The position numbers and the translations under genes are program-made. The notes under the pieces were generated by a model that did no database searches, was not told the origin of the DNA, and was given only the letters and a program-made list of their open reading frames with translations. Positions 18,936 through 30,597 of a stretch of DNA of 64,000 nucleotides are shown in pieces. Source of the DNA: Ashinkailepas kermadecensis. Taxonomy: Eukaryota > Arthropoda > Thecostraca > Neolepadidae. How positions within the stretch are numbered: the stretch's first letter is position 1; each line of letters begins with the position of its first letter. Location of the stretch: positions 124,001-188,000 of the forward strand of contig JAOTOM010004300.1 of NCBI GenBank assembly GCA_034440615.1, in the 5' to 3' direction.

Positions 18936-19990
18936 ATTACATTTTAGCTGTCATGTTAGCAAAAAGGCTGCCTGGGATATTCGGGGGTGCGATTAGTTTT
19001 TAGATGTATTTTTCAATGCAACGCTGCAACGCCATAGGCGCTGGGTATAATGCTGAATTTTAGCATGTTTGAGGGATGCGCTCATTGCCCATCGACGCTA
19101 CCCTTGCATATTGGCGTGTTTTAGAACTATGTTGCCGCGATTATGTACTTTGGTTGAAGCATCCTGAACTCAAGTAACAAACAAACAACAAGCGGTTTAA
19201 TTATATCACGCGTGCTTGTATAATTTACACCTTGCCTCTATTCAACACGCGTTCCTCAACATGTACGAAATGTGACCTCCACACGACCGAAATCAGTATA
19301 AGCCTGCACGGTAAGTCCAAGTTTATGTCGTATAGCTCTTCACAAACTGCTAGTAACAATGCAACAAATTTAGTTCAAGACCAATCACCCCGAAATTTGG
19401 CCGAATGTGCCCAAGCAGATTTACAAAGATCGCTGTCATGTGGCAATGCAATTATGCGAAGATTTAAGATCAGCGAACGTGCCGGAGATCACATGCTTAG
19501 ATCAGTGGTGTTTAGCCTTTCCGGGTCACCCCCTTTCACATGTGAATCATATTTGAATTCCTCCTCTCTAGCAAAACTATTGTGTGTATTTTTATGCACG
19601 CATCCATTCATCCCGCCATACACATGGCTGAACTCATGCTTTAGTTGATCACAATTGCTCCTTTGGGAGCAAATTGCCAGAAACGCCACTTTCCGTCGCG
19701 TGAAGCTGCTCATACCGAATGTAGCGTAAAGCGCGATGAACGGCCCAGTTCGTCGCCCCCCTTTACCAGTATAAGGTAACGCTGAGTATATAGGGGCACT
19801 GAACGCGAGAAGCCAAGAAGCGAGCCATGGGACTCCCGTGGTGCCGGCACAGGAAGTATGTGATAACTGTACCGGCGTTCTCTGCCGCGATCGGTGGGGA
19901 TCGTTGGCGACGTTGTCGCAGTCACCGTTTGTATTAAAACCCACAGCGCCATCCATAGCGCCATTGAGTGACACCGCAAAACTCACAGCG
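18936..19990. other. No gene recognised
   Basis: Open frames at 19232-19648 (plus) and 19489-19986 (minus) overlap on opposite strands and show no known motif. Confidence 0.4.
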
Positions 19991-20170
19991 CGTGGCGGGG
20001 ATGGCCAAGTGGTTAAGGTATTGAGCTCTGGGTACCAAAGGTCTCGGGTTCAGCACTCGCACCACTCGGGACATTTCCCGATCCCGCGGCCCACCGGCGA
20101 AACAGTGGGCGGCACCATTAGCCGTGATCGGCATATAGTGCGTCGAGAGCCACCCAATAAACAAACAAAC
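19991..20170 (+). mobile_element. tRNA-derived SINE, family C
   Basis: The head ATGGCCAAGTGGTTAAGG is an A box of tRNA-Ser/Leu type and GGGTTCAGCACTC a weak B box. An unrelated body with GGGCGGCACCATTAGCCG ends in CCCAATAAACAAACAAACAA. Duplications AAACTCACAGCG and AAACTCACATCG flank it (19979-19990, 20171-20182). Confidence 0.8.
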
Positions 20171-20182
20171 AAACTCACATCG

Positions 20183-20356
20183 TAACCTGGGGGACGAGTA
20201 GTCTATGGGCAAATTGCCCGTCTCACAATCGAAAGATTGTGGGTTCGAGTCTCGCCTGTCGCTACTCTTCGCCCGCGGCCAATCGGCGTGAGAGATTGGC
20301 GACGCTACATGACTCCACGATCGATGTGTCGCAAAGACCAATAACCAGCCAATCGA
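20183..20356 (+). mobile_element. tRNA-derived SINE, family A
   Basis: Head GGGGACGAGTAGTCTATGGG, B box GGTTCGAGTCT, the shared body and an ATAACCAGCCAA tail. It inserted next to the family C copy. TCACATCG lies at 20175-20182 and 20357-20364. Confidence 0.88.
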
Positions 20357-20364
20357 TCACATCG

Positions 20365-23300
20365 CCACCTATACCGTCACTGAATGGAGCAGGAAATGCT
20401 ACAGAAAACCACTCGCAGCGCCGCCTATGCCGTCATTGAGTGACCTAGAATAGGAAGTGCCACCGCAAAACACAGTCTGACCAGTCAGGCGAGTACGTCA
20501 GGGAAATTTAAGGCGAAGGCCGTTGGCAGTGTAATGTAAGGAGTGGATTTAATTGTGGCCAGCGAGAGAAGACTTGAAACGCGGTAACAAAAGATATTAA
20601 GTACAGACATCTGAATGCTGTTCTTGAGAGATAAGGTCCACGCATGGGATGAGTACTCTACAGCCAAATGCAGTCGACACGCCGTCAGAGCGGAACAGCC
20701 GGCTGGGCTGCGGTGCGCAGTTGGGTGGTGGCTGGGAGTGAGAGCTGCCTGCGCCGCCCACATGGCATGCATGCACGTGCCGTCAGCGTAGTCGGTTCGC
20801 CTCTTCGCGCGTCAGTCTGCCGCGGCGTACTTTCGCCGTCGGCGGCGAGAAAAAGCTGCCGGCCAGCATCCGCAGCCTTTCTCATCTGGGTCGCGTGGTC
20901 ACCGTCGTGGCACACGTGTTCCTGGCGCCACCTTTTTGCTGACGGCCCGCCGTCGGCGTTCCACCGCGGTGGAAAGTGACGCGCCGACGGGATGTGGAAT
21001 AACATCGCCGGCACATTTATCTCCGGACGGGTACTAGTTTCGGTGGCGATGGCCGAAGAGGTGTGGAATAACATCGCCGACAGCTTTGTCTCTAGATATG
21101 TACGGGTTTGGGCGTGGAATCGAGTCGCAGATGTCTAGGATGTGATATAAAACGTGGCCCGATTACACAAAATGGCTCAACCGAATGTCCATGCATCCAA
21201 ATAGTCGCCGAATGATGCGCATACTGTGTTCCGTTCTGTGTTGTGGCTCTAACTCGATCCAGCGATGCAAGCCATGCGAACAGCCTAGTGGCTGGTGACG
21301 GTCCGTGTGCTGGTGACTAGCCGTCAGTCGCCTTCCAGCTGATGCTGGGGTGGTGTTGCGGCCGCTGATGAAGAATCCATCAGTTATCTCCAACTGCCGA
21401 TGTCGCTTGCAAGGCGCCAGGGAACCGAGTCATTCACAGAGCCTACATCAAACTCTGGGGTGTTAGCTTTTGATTGTTTGCCAGTTCATATGTTCTCGGC
21501 GGTGAGCTTGTTAAAATAATAGATTGATAAATCTATACTTGACCACGTCAGACGGTGACAAACTCCATCACACCAAAGATGGTGAGACGATTTTAATCTG
21601 GCCACATCTGGATGAGAGTGGGTCTTATCAGAACAAAGCTGCTCGGGATGGCAATCATTTGCAAGGATCGGAATATTTTCAGGGGAAGTGAATCACCAAA
21701 TCACACAATGATCGCCATGCTCTCCACGAATTGGTCTCCTGATGGAAAAGTTGAATTGAGTTTGCCAGGCACAATATTTTCGTCGGAATACCGCCCCCAC
21801 TACTCGCAGTTACGTCACTACCATTCGCGAGGGGCGCCCATGTAAGGCACTAGGGCTGTGCCTCGCCTCAGTAGAGCTGGGAAGTATTTTTGTATGCTAT
21901 TTTCGTACAAATGATGCTTTCATCCACTGGAAAATAAATAGCAAAGTTGAAAAATCTGGAAACAAATATGCATTGGTGACTCGTAATTATAGTGAAAATT
22001 GAAGTTCACATTTACATCTTGGCTTCAAAACAGCTCTATCGCAGGTCGACAAAGGCATGCCTCAGGCAGCTATCGCCATATATTGCGCTTTCGTTTCATA
22101 ACAAGCGCAGGGTATGCGGCCTTTTTGGAATGGAATCCATTCTACTCGGAGATCGCTCTGCGAGGGACAGTTTTGAGGTACATCGGGCCATGTTTTGCAC
22201 ACAAATGTTCCCATTGATTTGTTAAAATAAGGGAATGTGCGGAATTGTGGGGCAGGAGAAAGTTATCTACCCACCCACTTAGGTAGGTACGATAAGTGGC
22301 AAATGCTAGAACCGAAAGCCCAACGAGGAAGTGACCAGTGGGCTCTTAATGGGCTTTGATGTGATGCTTAGTCAGCTCTGTAAATTCCATGCATTCACTA
22401 GTGTTTCGAGAACTGGCATATCAGTCCAGCCAATAAAGAAAAAACAGCCTGATTGGGAGCAAACTTGTTCTTCAATCTCAAATTATGCAAAACCTAGGTG
22501 CATTTTATGAAAGTGTTGCTCTGAGCTCATGCTTAGGTACCTAGTTAGGCACCTACTAAGCTTTCTAAATCCAAGGAATTTGAAAATTTGTGAGAATTAT
22601 TTTTTACTTGGCTGTACCAAACGACTCAAAACCAACTTTTGGAGTCTGCACAATGCATGCAATTTGGGTAAATGTATAGAAGAAGCCCCTTGGCACTTTT
22701 GGTTTAAAAGATGTGTTTTTCCAGTGTCTTGATGTAGGTTGAAAGAATTTTATATTCATATTTTTGAGAAATTAAAACTTTTTTGATATAAGCACTTCAA
22801 GTTGTACTTGTATCTGAATAAGCAGTCATTTGATGCAGAAAAGAAGGCATTATTGTGCTTTAAGGTGGTAACAAGACAAGTTTTTACACACATTTTCCTC
22901 CATACAGCAAGCAAATGGGTTAGGTTTGGTTAGGTTAGGTTAGTTGAGGTTTTAAGTTGAATTTTTTTTCTTCAAAAGTAGCTGATGTTAGGTTAGGTTA
23001 GGATGGGCTATGTTTTTTAAATATCAAGTCTTCAGAAAATAAATTGCTTTAAATTTTGGGGATTTTTTCTTCTGATTTTTTCTCCAAAGTGAGGTTAGTC
23101 CAGGTTAGATTACATTATGTTGCATTTTTATTTCAATTTTTGAAGCATTTCATTTTATGCTGTTACCTAACTCAAAGCCCCCTTTTGTGGTGATATTTTG
23201 CTCACAACCTGAAAAGCAAGCATTCGCACAGAAAATGAGTGGTCCCATCACCTTAGTCACAGTCATATACATTGCATTGGAATGATAAATTCCAAGAATT

Positions 23301-23546
23301 CATAAAACATCCTAAACCACAAATTTACCAAAAAGAACATAAAAATCAATCAAATAACATTTCAAACAACCACAGAAAAAAATTGTGATAATGCAGATGT
23401 AGGCCATACCACCTCACTTCAACAAAATATGGGAAGTATATAGAAAAGGTGTTTTGTGTGGGGCAGCATATATTGAAGAATTATGTAATATTACCATAAA
23501 AACATAACATAACCTAACCTGATCTAACCTAACATAATCTACTGAT
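20365..23546. other. No gene recognised; TTAGG-like runs near the end
   Basis: 20.66-21.1 kb is G+C-rich with a short direct repeat (GTGGAATAACATCGCCG at about 20994 and 21062). From about 22850 the DNA is A+T-rich with GGTTAGGTTTGGTTAGGTTA-type runs, a repeat that recurs at 26.77, 27.33, 52.6 and 54.0 kb. I see no coding signal. Confidence 0.5.
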
Positions 23547-25714
23547 CAGGGGTGTCGATTTTTTAAAAACATTGGGGGGGCCGAAGTGCCAACGCACTAG
23601 ACCCCCCCTCCCAAAAAAAAAAAACTCATCGGATTTAGCCCACTATATTTTCGGATCTCAGAAATTCTGATTTTTTATTCGACGATGTGTATGTTTATGT
23701 TTATTCAGCATCCTCACCAACGGAGAAAATCGTCCAATAACTGGTCAAGTCACATAATTAAAAGAACAGTGCTCAGTACACGTCAACATAACAACTCTGA
23801 GTAAAAGCATGCGACTGCAGTGCCATATAGTGGGCTCGGATCTATCGTCACCGTCACCGTCACCGCTACCCTCCTCCTCACTCCACACACCAACAAACAC
23901 TTAAATAAAAATACTTCAGCGATCAGATGCAGGCTAAAACACACCGGCATTGATGGAGCATCAGAGCACAGCAGACCTGAACAGTGATGACAATGGGTGA
24001 AAGTATTTCCTTGGTGCCTAACATTAGGAGGGGAATTTACCCTTTAGTACGCCACTGCGGCTGCTCAACGTGTTTTTTTCCGCAGATTGCACGATCGAGA
24101 GTACAAAGGCCCTTCGGATAATTTTCTTTCGGGACCCATTCTGAATTTTCCGGTGCTCTGGTCGATTCGATGGATTCTTCTTGTGGTTTTTGTGGTGAAG
24201 TCTATTTCTATAAGCCCCCTGCAGGCTATTTTGGACCCCGGTACGATTCTTCGGGCTCTCGGTGCGTTTTTTTCCGGTGCCCCAACAGGTTTCTTTTCCG
24301 ACGTCCGACGGCTTCTTATTCTGTGGATCCTTGACGCAATTTTTGCGTACGCAAGGTGACATTCCGGGTATATATTGGTCCTTGGGAAGCCAGCTGCAAC
24401 TTGTGGGGCTCCGGCACGACGTTTTGGCCACAGTGAGATTTTCAAGAGAAGAGGCGTGAAATTTGTTTGGTCTAAGTATTTTAACTTTGCCTGCTTCTAT
24501 CATGAAACATTTGTCATTTTCCAATACATCAGAAATCATCATAATACCTTCTTGTCCACAAACCGGTGTATGCATTTCTATAAATTTATCATATTTATTA
24601 ACACAAATGATGTAGATCTGATTTGCAAATTTATAACACAGAAAATGTCATCAGTTCCATTCCTGAAAATATATTACTTTCAACATGTTATTGTTCTTTT
24701 ACATTTCAACATGTTAAGTTGGATTACATTTTTTATTGTAAAAAAATACATCGCTTGAAATTTTTACAGCTTGATGTTTTGGTTTTGTTTTTCTCCAACG
24801 GGAGGTTAGGCTAGGTTAGGTTAGGTTATGTTGCATTTATTTTTTTTTAAAAAATATCTTACCCTATGTCACCTAATTCAAAGCCTTTTTTGGTGTTATT
24901 TTGCTCACAACCTGACATTTGTATGGAATTTGTATGGAATCCATTTGTATGGAAAATGATTGGTGCCATCATCTAAGTAACATTTCTTTCATCAGTCACA
25001 CATTCATAAGCATTGCATTCAAATGATACATTCCACGAATTCATAAAACACCTTAAAACACAAATTTACCAAAAATGAACAGTAACATCGTGTGCATCAC
25101 CTTCCGAAACATTGCATTAAAAAAAATCAAGAAATCAGAAATTACCTTAAGCTGCAAATTTACCAAAAGTTTTGCCAACCCCTGGACGGAAATGCAACAC
25201 TAGGTGCCCCAATCCTGGGCAGAAAAAGCACTAAGAGCAGTGGAATGAAAATATTGATAAAAGTAAACTAAAAACAGCTCTTCTTGAAGACAAACGTGGT
25301 AGTTATGTGAGATTAACATGGAAACCCTGAGTACAAATCAGAAAAAGACATGGACTGGACTTGCTTAAGCTTACCTGCAAACTTCTTCAACTACTGTTCC
25401 TTTGGGAATTAAATATCACCAAGCTATTTATTCACTATTTAAAATCACATCAATTTGCAGATACATCAGAATGTGCGAAGTACAAAAAACGAATCAGTAC
25501 GACGTGACATGAGATTGGCCTCCGGATTAAACACTGCGTGCAATTGCACCATAAATGTCTCACCTCCGTCACATTTGTCGAGCGCAACTTCAAATTTAGA
25601 CTTTAGGCGCTGGAATTTCTGTAACTGGAATTATTTCTTTGGATGTTACGATTTTGGATGTTCTGAGGAACGCCCATCACGATTTGTAACATTTAATGCG
25701 CGCTAGTGTCTATC

Positions 25715-26545
25715 AAGTCTCTCCAGACACATTTGGTGATGGGTTTTGACCTTATATAACTTACAAGCAGGTGTTTGTCACTTCTGCAGCCGCCACAGGC
25801 CCATTTTTCTGAGCTGTGACGTCACGAGTGCGATTGCCAGGCTGCGCCGAATTTCTCCGCCGAATTTGGAATATGCCCGATTTCTGCTCGGGTGCGTCGG
25901 TAAATAAGCTTCGGCAAAGCGACAATAAACTATGTACCGCGTTGCCAAGGATTAAGATTGCAGTTAGCATGTTCAATATGTTTGATGGCACGCAGTAATG
26001 TTCCTACCTAATTTACAAATGCAAAATAATGCGGCTGATAAAGCAGGGTTCTTGGACAGATTCGAACCCACCAACTCTGGATCTCGAGTTTGAGTTCATA
26101 CCTTTGCGCCACACGGCTGGGCGTAACTGCCCCGAAGTTTGGAATGCGGGTTGGGCAGTGTGCGAGAAAAAAATACTTTGACGCAATATACCGCGATAGT
26201 TTCGATTGCTAAAGCAAAATTGGTAGATAGATTGGTGACAGAAAGCGAAGCGATCCTTTTTCGGTGCCAGAATCATGCGAAATGACGCAATATAATCCGA
26301 TATATGGTTTTTCAGAAATCGCAGCAGCTCTCTGCACGGCATAGGAATCGGGCTATATCGAACTGGTTACGTCACTCAATCAATCATCAATCAATCAGTC
26401 CGAAGCGTTCAATGTAATTCACAAACTAAGTTTTGTTAGTAGCATGGTGTTTTTTTTTCTTTAGCTTTCTTCTCAGCATAAAAATAGCATAGGCTATTGG
26501 GGGCGGGGACAAATCAACATTGGTGGGGCCATGGACCTAAAAAAG
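25715..26545. mobile_element. 831-bp segment absent from the paralogous block
   Basis: In the right block the flanks TCTATC and GATACAAATCGAC are directly joined (about 52905-52925). Here 831 bases separate them. The right part matches the 49922/51196/51720 terminal family. No clean duplication is visible, so this may be recombination rather than insertion. Confidence 0.55.
26040..26115 (-). mobile_element. tRNA-like SINE head, family D
   Basis: On the minus strand GTGTGGCGCAAAGGTATG (A-box-like) and GGTGGGTTCGAATCTGTCC (B box) are spaced as in a tRNA. The arms do not pair fully. Body and tail are unclear. Confidence 0.5.
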
Positions 26546-27363
26546 GATACAAATCGACGCCCCTGCTTTGGAGAAAAAAATTAGAAACAAAAATTAAGCA
26601 ATATATATTCGTAAAATTTTATAAATTGAACAACCAAACCCAACCTAACTGAACCTAATGTCAGCTGCTTTTGAAGGAAAATTTCGAGTTTATTTTATTT
26701 TAGAAAATTTTTTGAATTTTATATTCCAAGTTAAACAACTAAACTAGCCTAACCTAGCCAAACCAGTATTATTGTGCTTTAAGGTGGTAACAAGACAAGT
26801 TTTTACACACATTTGCCTCCATATAGCAAACAAATGGGTTAGGTTTGGTTAAGTTAGGTTAGTTTAGGCTTTTCAAATTGGAAAACTTTTTAAAAATCTC
26901 CAAAAAAGTTTCCCCACAAATTGCGAATTATTTGGTAACTTTGCAGTTTAAGGTGCTCTTTTTTAAACAATTTTTCTGCAGAATACCAGGTATATGAAGG
27001 TGGCTAAGATGATTGGACCCACTTATTTTCTGTGCAAATGCTTACTTTTCAAGTTGTGAGCAAAATAATGCCAAAAAGGGCTTTGAGTTCGGTAACATGG
27101 CATAAACATGAATGTTTTTTTTTTTAAATGCAACACAACCTAACCTAACCTGGCCTAAGTTATCTTTTGAGAACAAAATTTTTTTTTTTTTTAATGTCAA
27201 TTAATTTATTTTCTGAAAATTATGAACCTTAAAAAATAAACCTAACCGAGCCTAACCTAACCTAAGCTGCTGTTGAAAAAAAAAAAAAATTGTGAACATG
27301 TTTGTAAATTTTTGGGGAAACTTTTGGGGATTATTGTGCTTTAAGGTGGGAACAAGAAAAGTT

Positions 27364-27427
27364 GTATGGGCGCTGTATGACCAACGCAGTCAATGCTGCC
27401 GTAAATCCAAATAAACAACCAACCAAC
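27364..27427 (+). mobile_element. Hairpin mini-retroposon, copy 10, with paralogous empty site
   Basis: ATGGGCGCTGTATGACCAAC, then GCAGTCAATGC and a CCAAATAAACAACCAACC tail. CAAGAAAAGTT lies at 27353-27363 and 27428-27438. The paralogous sequence at about 26765-26815 is uninterrupted (GGTAACAAGACAAGTTTTTA). Confidence 0.92.
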
Positions 27428-28380
27428 CAAGAAAAGTTTTTACACACGTTTGTCACCATAAAGCAAACAAATGGGTTAGGTTTGGTTAGGGTAGGTTGGT
27501 TTAGGTTTTTTTAGTTGGAAAATTCGTCAAATTGTTTTCTTCAAATTAAAATAAAATGAATTTTCACCGAAAATAAGTGGTCCCATCATCTTAGGTCACT
27601 GTCATGAACATGGTATTCTGAAGAAAAATTCAAACAACGAAAAAATCATCTGAAACTGCAAATTTACCAATAATTTTTTATTCAACAGCAACTTATGATA
27701 GGTTAGGTTTGGCTGTGTTCGGTTCTTTAAACTTTGAAAATTGAAAACTGCTTTAACTGTCTCATGCGCAGTGAAATTTAAACACGCGTGATGCTACCAA
27801 TTTCTGCAATGTAAGATAAAAATAACTATGACGTCACCAAAGCTTGAAGGCGAGCTTTGGTGTACCTACTAATGTAATAGTGGGTGGCACGAATGCGCGC
27901 TGCCAGATACTGGTCCTGTGGCCTTGGGTATTGTATGACTTTATAGGGTTTGTTTATGAAGTGATGTGTGGCCATAGCTTAATACCTATTATTTTTCATG
28001 AATATCAATTATAATGAGCTGTCTATACGGCTTCTTGCTGACTTTTCTCTCATATTTTCATAGGCTGGCAGATTGGCTCACACTTTGATTTTGTTGCTTC
28101 AGTTTGAGTTTGAGATTGGCTTGCCCAATAATTGGGCATGTAGGTAGGTACCTACCTTGGTAAATATCAAGCTGATGGTGTGATGGGTAGGTTGCTAAAT
28201 ATAATTATAGTTTGTATATCCACGATCTCAATGATAACCATTATGTGCATGCAAGTTTGACAATGACTGGATGTTGAGAATGGAATTAATCATGTTGAAA
28301 CTCCATATTGATATGCATGTGGTTTTGCCAATGGTGGTGTGTACAAACATCAGTATGACCATGCAATTGTTGTTTAGTTG

Positions 28381-28430
28381 CCAGGGGCCATCGTCACTCC
28401 TGACGATGGCCCCTGGCCGAAACGTTGAGC
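28381..28430 (+). ncRNA. Hammerhead-ribozyme-like motif in a perfect palindrome
   Basis: CTGACGA at 28400-28406, a TGGCC-CCT-GGCC stem-loop, and GAAAC at 28419-28423 fit the CUGANGA / stem II / GAAA core of short hammerheads known from Penelope-like elements. The 16-base arm CCAGGGGCCATCGTCA (28381) is a perfect inverse of TGACGATGGCCCCTGG (28401). (TA)n follows at about 28500. Confidence 0.5.
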
Positions 28431-28439
28431 AATAAAGTA

Positions 28440-28985
28440 CAACCCTTATCGTTACTTTTGATGTCAACTCAGCACCTCCTGGTATATTGAAGGTCGTGTA
28501 TATATATATATTTTATTACACACAATGTCTAAAACCCAGGAGCATCTAAGAGCCATTCTTCGTTATATTAAACAAGTCCAGTGCATGCATTCTTGTTTCT
28601 GATTTGCTCTCAGGGGCTACTATATCAGTTTTAAAAAATGAAGTTTTTGTTTGGCAAAAACTGATTGGATTTTCCTTAAATACCTATTATTTTTTGGTGT
28701 GTCATGCTTGTGTAGAATGGACAGAAGTAGTCATGCCTATATTAGGAAGAATTGTTGACGGTCCATACAAAATATATTTTTGTGTGTGTGTGAAGAAGTA
28801 GTCATGTAAAGACTCATTTAACGTAAAATACCCTGCTTAATGTTTGCTTCAGTTTACCAAAGTACATGCGCAACTTAGCATGACTATATCAATTGTAGTT
28901 TTTCAAACAATTGTGATCAGAAACGTTTTATCTTAGCCAGCATTATTCCTGGATCTGCCCCTGGATCTGTGGAATCCACATTCTG

Positions 28986-29023
<38 letters not shown>

Positions 29024-30589
29024 GTATATGTATATATAAATACACTTCATCAAGAAAGGATCGGGGAGGCCAGCGCTATTTTGGGAAGCCCAGGCAGGGG
29101 CAGATACAGGGGGATCTAGAGGCATGTATCCCTCATGGAAAGTGGTGCCCCTCCGGCCGGAAAAAGGCTCCCCTCCGGGGAGGCTCAAGTGCATCCTTAC
29201 CTCAAAACCTTCAGCCAGAGGCACCCCCTGAGAGCTGTGAATTTTCGGAACCAAAGAAATAAAATGGGGATAATCCGAGGACATTCTGTTCTGGGGAGGG
29301 GGAGGGTAGTACAGCCGCGATTTTTTTCCTCACCTCATTTGGGTGCCTCGGACCGCCCCTGCTATTCGCAGAAGCATGACGTCACTGGCGGATAGCAAGA
29401 GCACTTCAATAAATCATCCGTTTCATGACGTCGCTTCCAAGCGAACCCGGAATTGTTAAATTACGTCCTTGCTTCATCATCACGTATGCCTGCAATGGAT
29501 CCAGCAACAACCCTCCCACTCTCCCACTCCCCAATGTTTTTTAAGAACGATTCTCCGTCAGGTTTCCGTCAGTTCCAGACGAAATTGATCCGCATGCGTG
29601 CAAGGAAGAATTTCATGGGGGGATGTTGCTGACCTTCATGAGGATGAGTAGTCATTCATCTAAGTGAGTGGTTTAAGTCAGTAAGCAAGGCTCTGGGTGT
29701 TCTGATAACGACCGTCTACATCAGGTTCCAGCGAGGTTGTGACCGGTCGAAACTGGCCTGACCTGACCCGACTACCAGCTACTCTGACAGGACCTGTTAC
29801 CTCGGCCGACCTGACCTGCTTGTCGGTTTGATACGCCTGACATAGTTGTCGACTTGTTTGACCCGCCTCGCCGCCTCTGGTGCGGTGCCGTATCTGCTGT
29901 CTGCTGTCTGCTGCTATGCCGACACCTGGCTCAGGTATTTTGGTTCGTGCTCGACCACCGGGCGGAAATTAAAGACAAACCATGCAATGTTGATCTCAGA
30001 GGAAATACATTGGTGCCGTCGGGAGAAAACCGAAGAAACAGGGGTAAGATTCGAAATAAAGTGGGTGCAGGGGTCGCCTTGGAATGTACAACGGCAACCT
30101 ATAACAGATTCGAGACACTCCGAGGGTCGTCTTCGTGCGGACGGGGAAACGCAATCTGGGGCGGACGGGAAGACCGTAATCTCGCCGGATGGGAAAAAAT
30201 GGGTAATCTCGAAGGAAGGAGGGAGGGGTGGGTAATCTCGAGGGACAGGTAGATTGCGGCAATTACTGGCGACCGAGATGAGCAGGATAATACACTAACG
30301 GCGAATATGTGTATGCGGGTGAGGGGCGTTTGATCGGAATTGGGAATGGTTACTTTACGGCAAATCAAAGCGAATGATGTCTCCCTGGAGCTCCTCTCAG
30401 GAGCATCGCTGGTTTTCGAAGGAGAATACAAAACAGTAGGCGGAGGAGCATCATTAGTTGTCGAAGGAGTGCACGAAACCACAGCAGGTGGCGCAGTCAG
30501 ACATGAAGGGAATTGAGGACTTTGCACGGGTATTCGCAATGTTTCTTCGAGTGGAGAATGGGAAATGCTTCACTCGCCGACTGTATTTG
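28440..30589. other. No gene recognised; possible short transposon and (TA)n
   Basis: (TA)n with TATG variants lies at 28988-29036. CAGGGGCAGATACAGGGGG at 29095 and GGACCGCCCCTG ending at 29361 could bound a 267-bp non-autonomous transposon. No target duplication was found. Confidence 0.4.
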
Positions 30590-30597
30590 ACGGTGAC

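Larger units (their letters stand above)
23547..28390. repeat. Left block of a large inverted duplication
   Basis: Segments of this block are reverse complements of 49922-58398: 23547-24450 with 57330-58398, 24480-24680 with 55600-55800, 25400-25714 with 52905-53240, 26546-26680 with 52770-52910, and 27760-28380 with 50330-50990. The outer edge is the transposon-like terminus CAGGGGTGTCGATTT at 23547. Homology stops exactly there on both sides. Arms have diverged by many substitutions and large indels. Confidence 0.85.

Noticed and set aside
22900..23100. Telomere or interstitial telomere from TTAGG runs (also 26.8, 27.5, 52.2-55.3 kb)
   Set aside because: The runs are short, degenerate, found in both orientations and part of a dispersed A+T-rich repeat.
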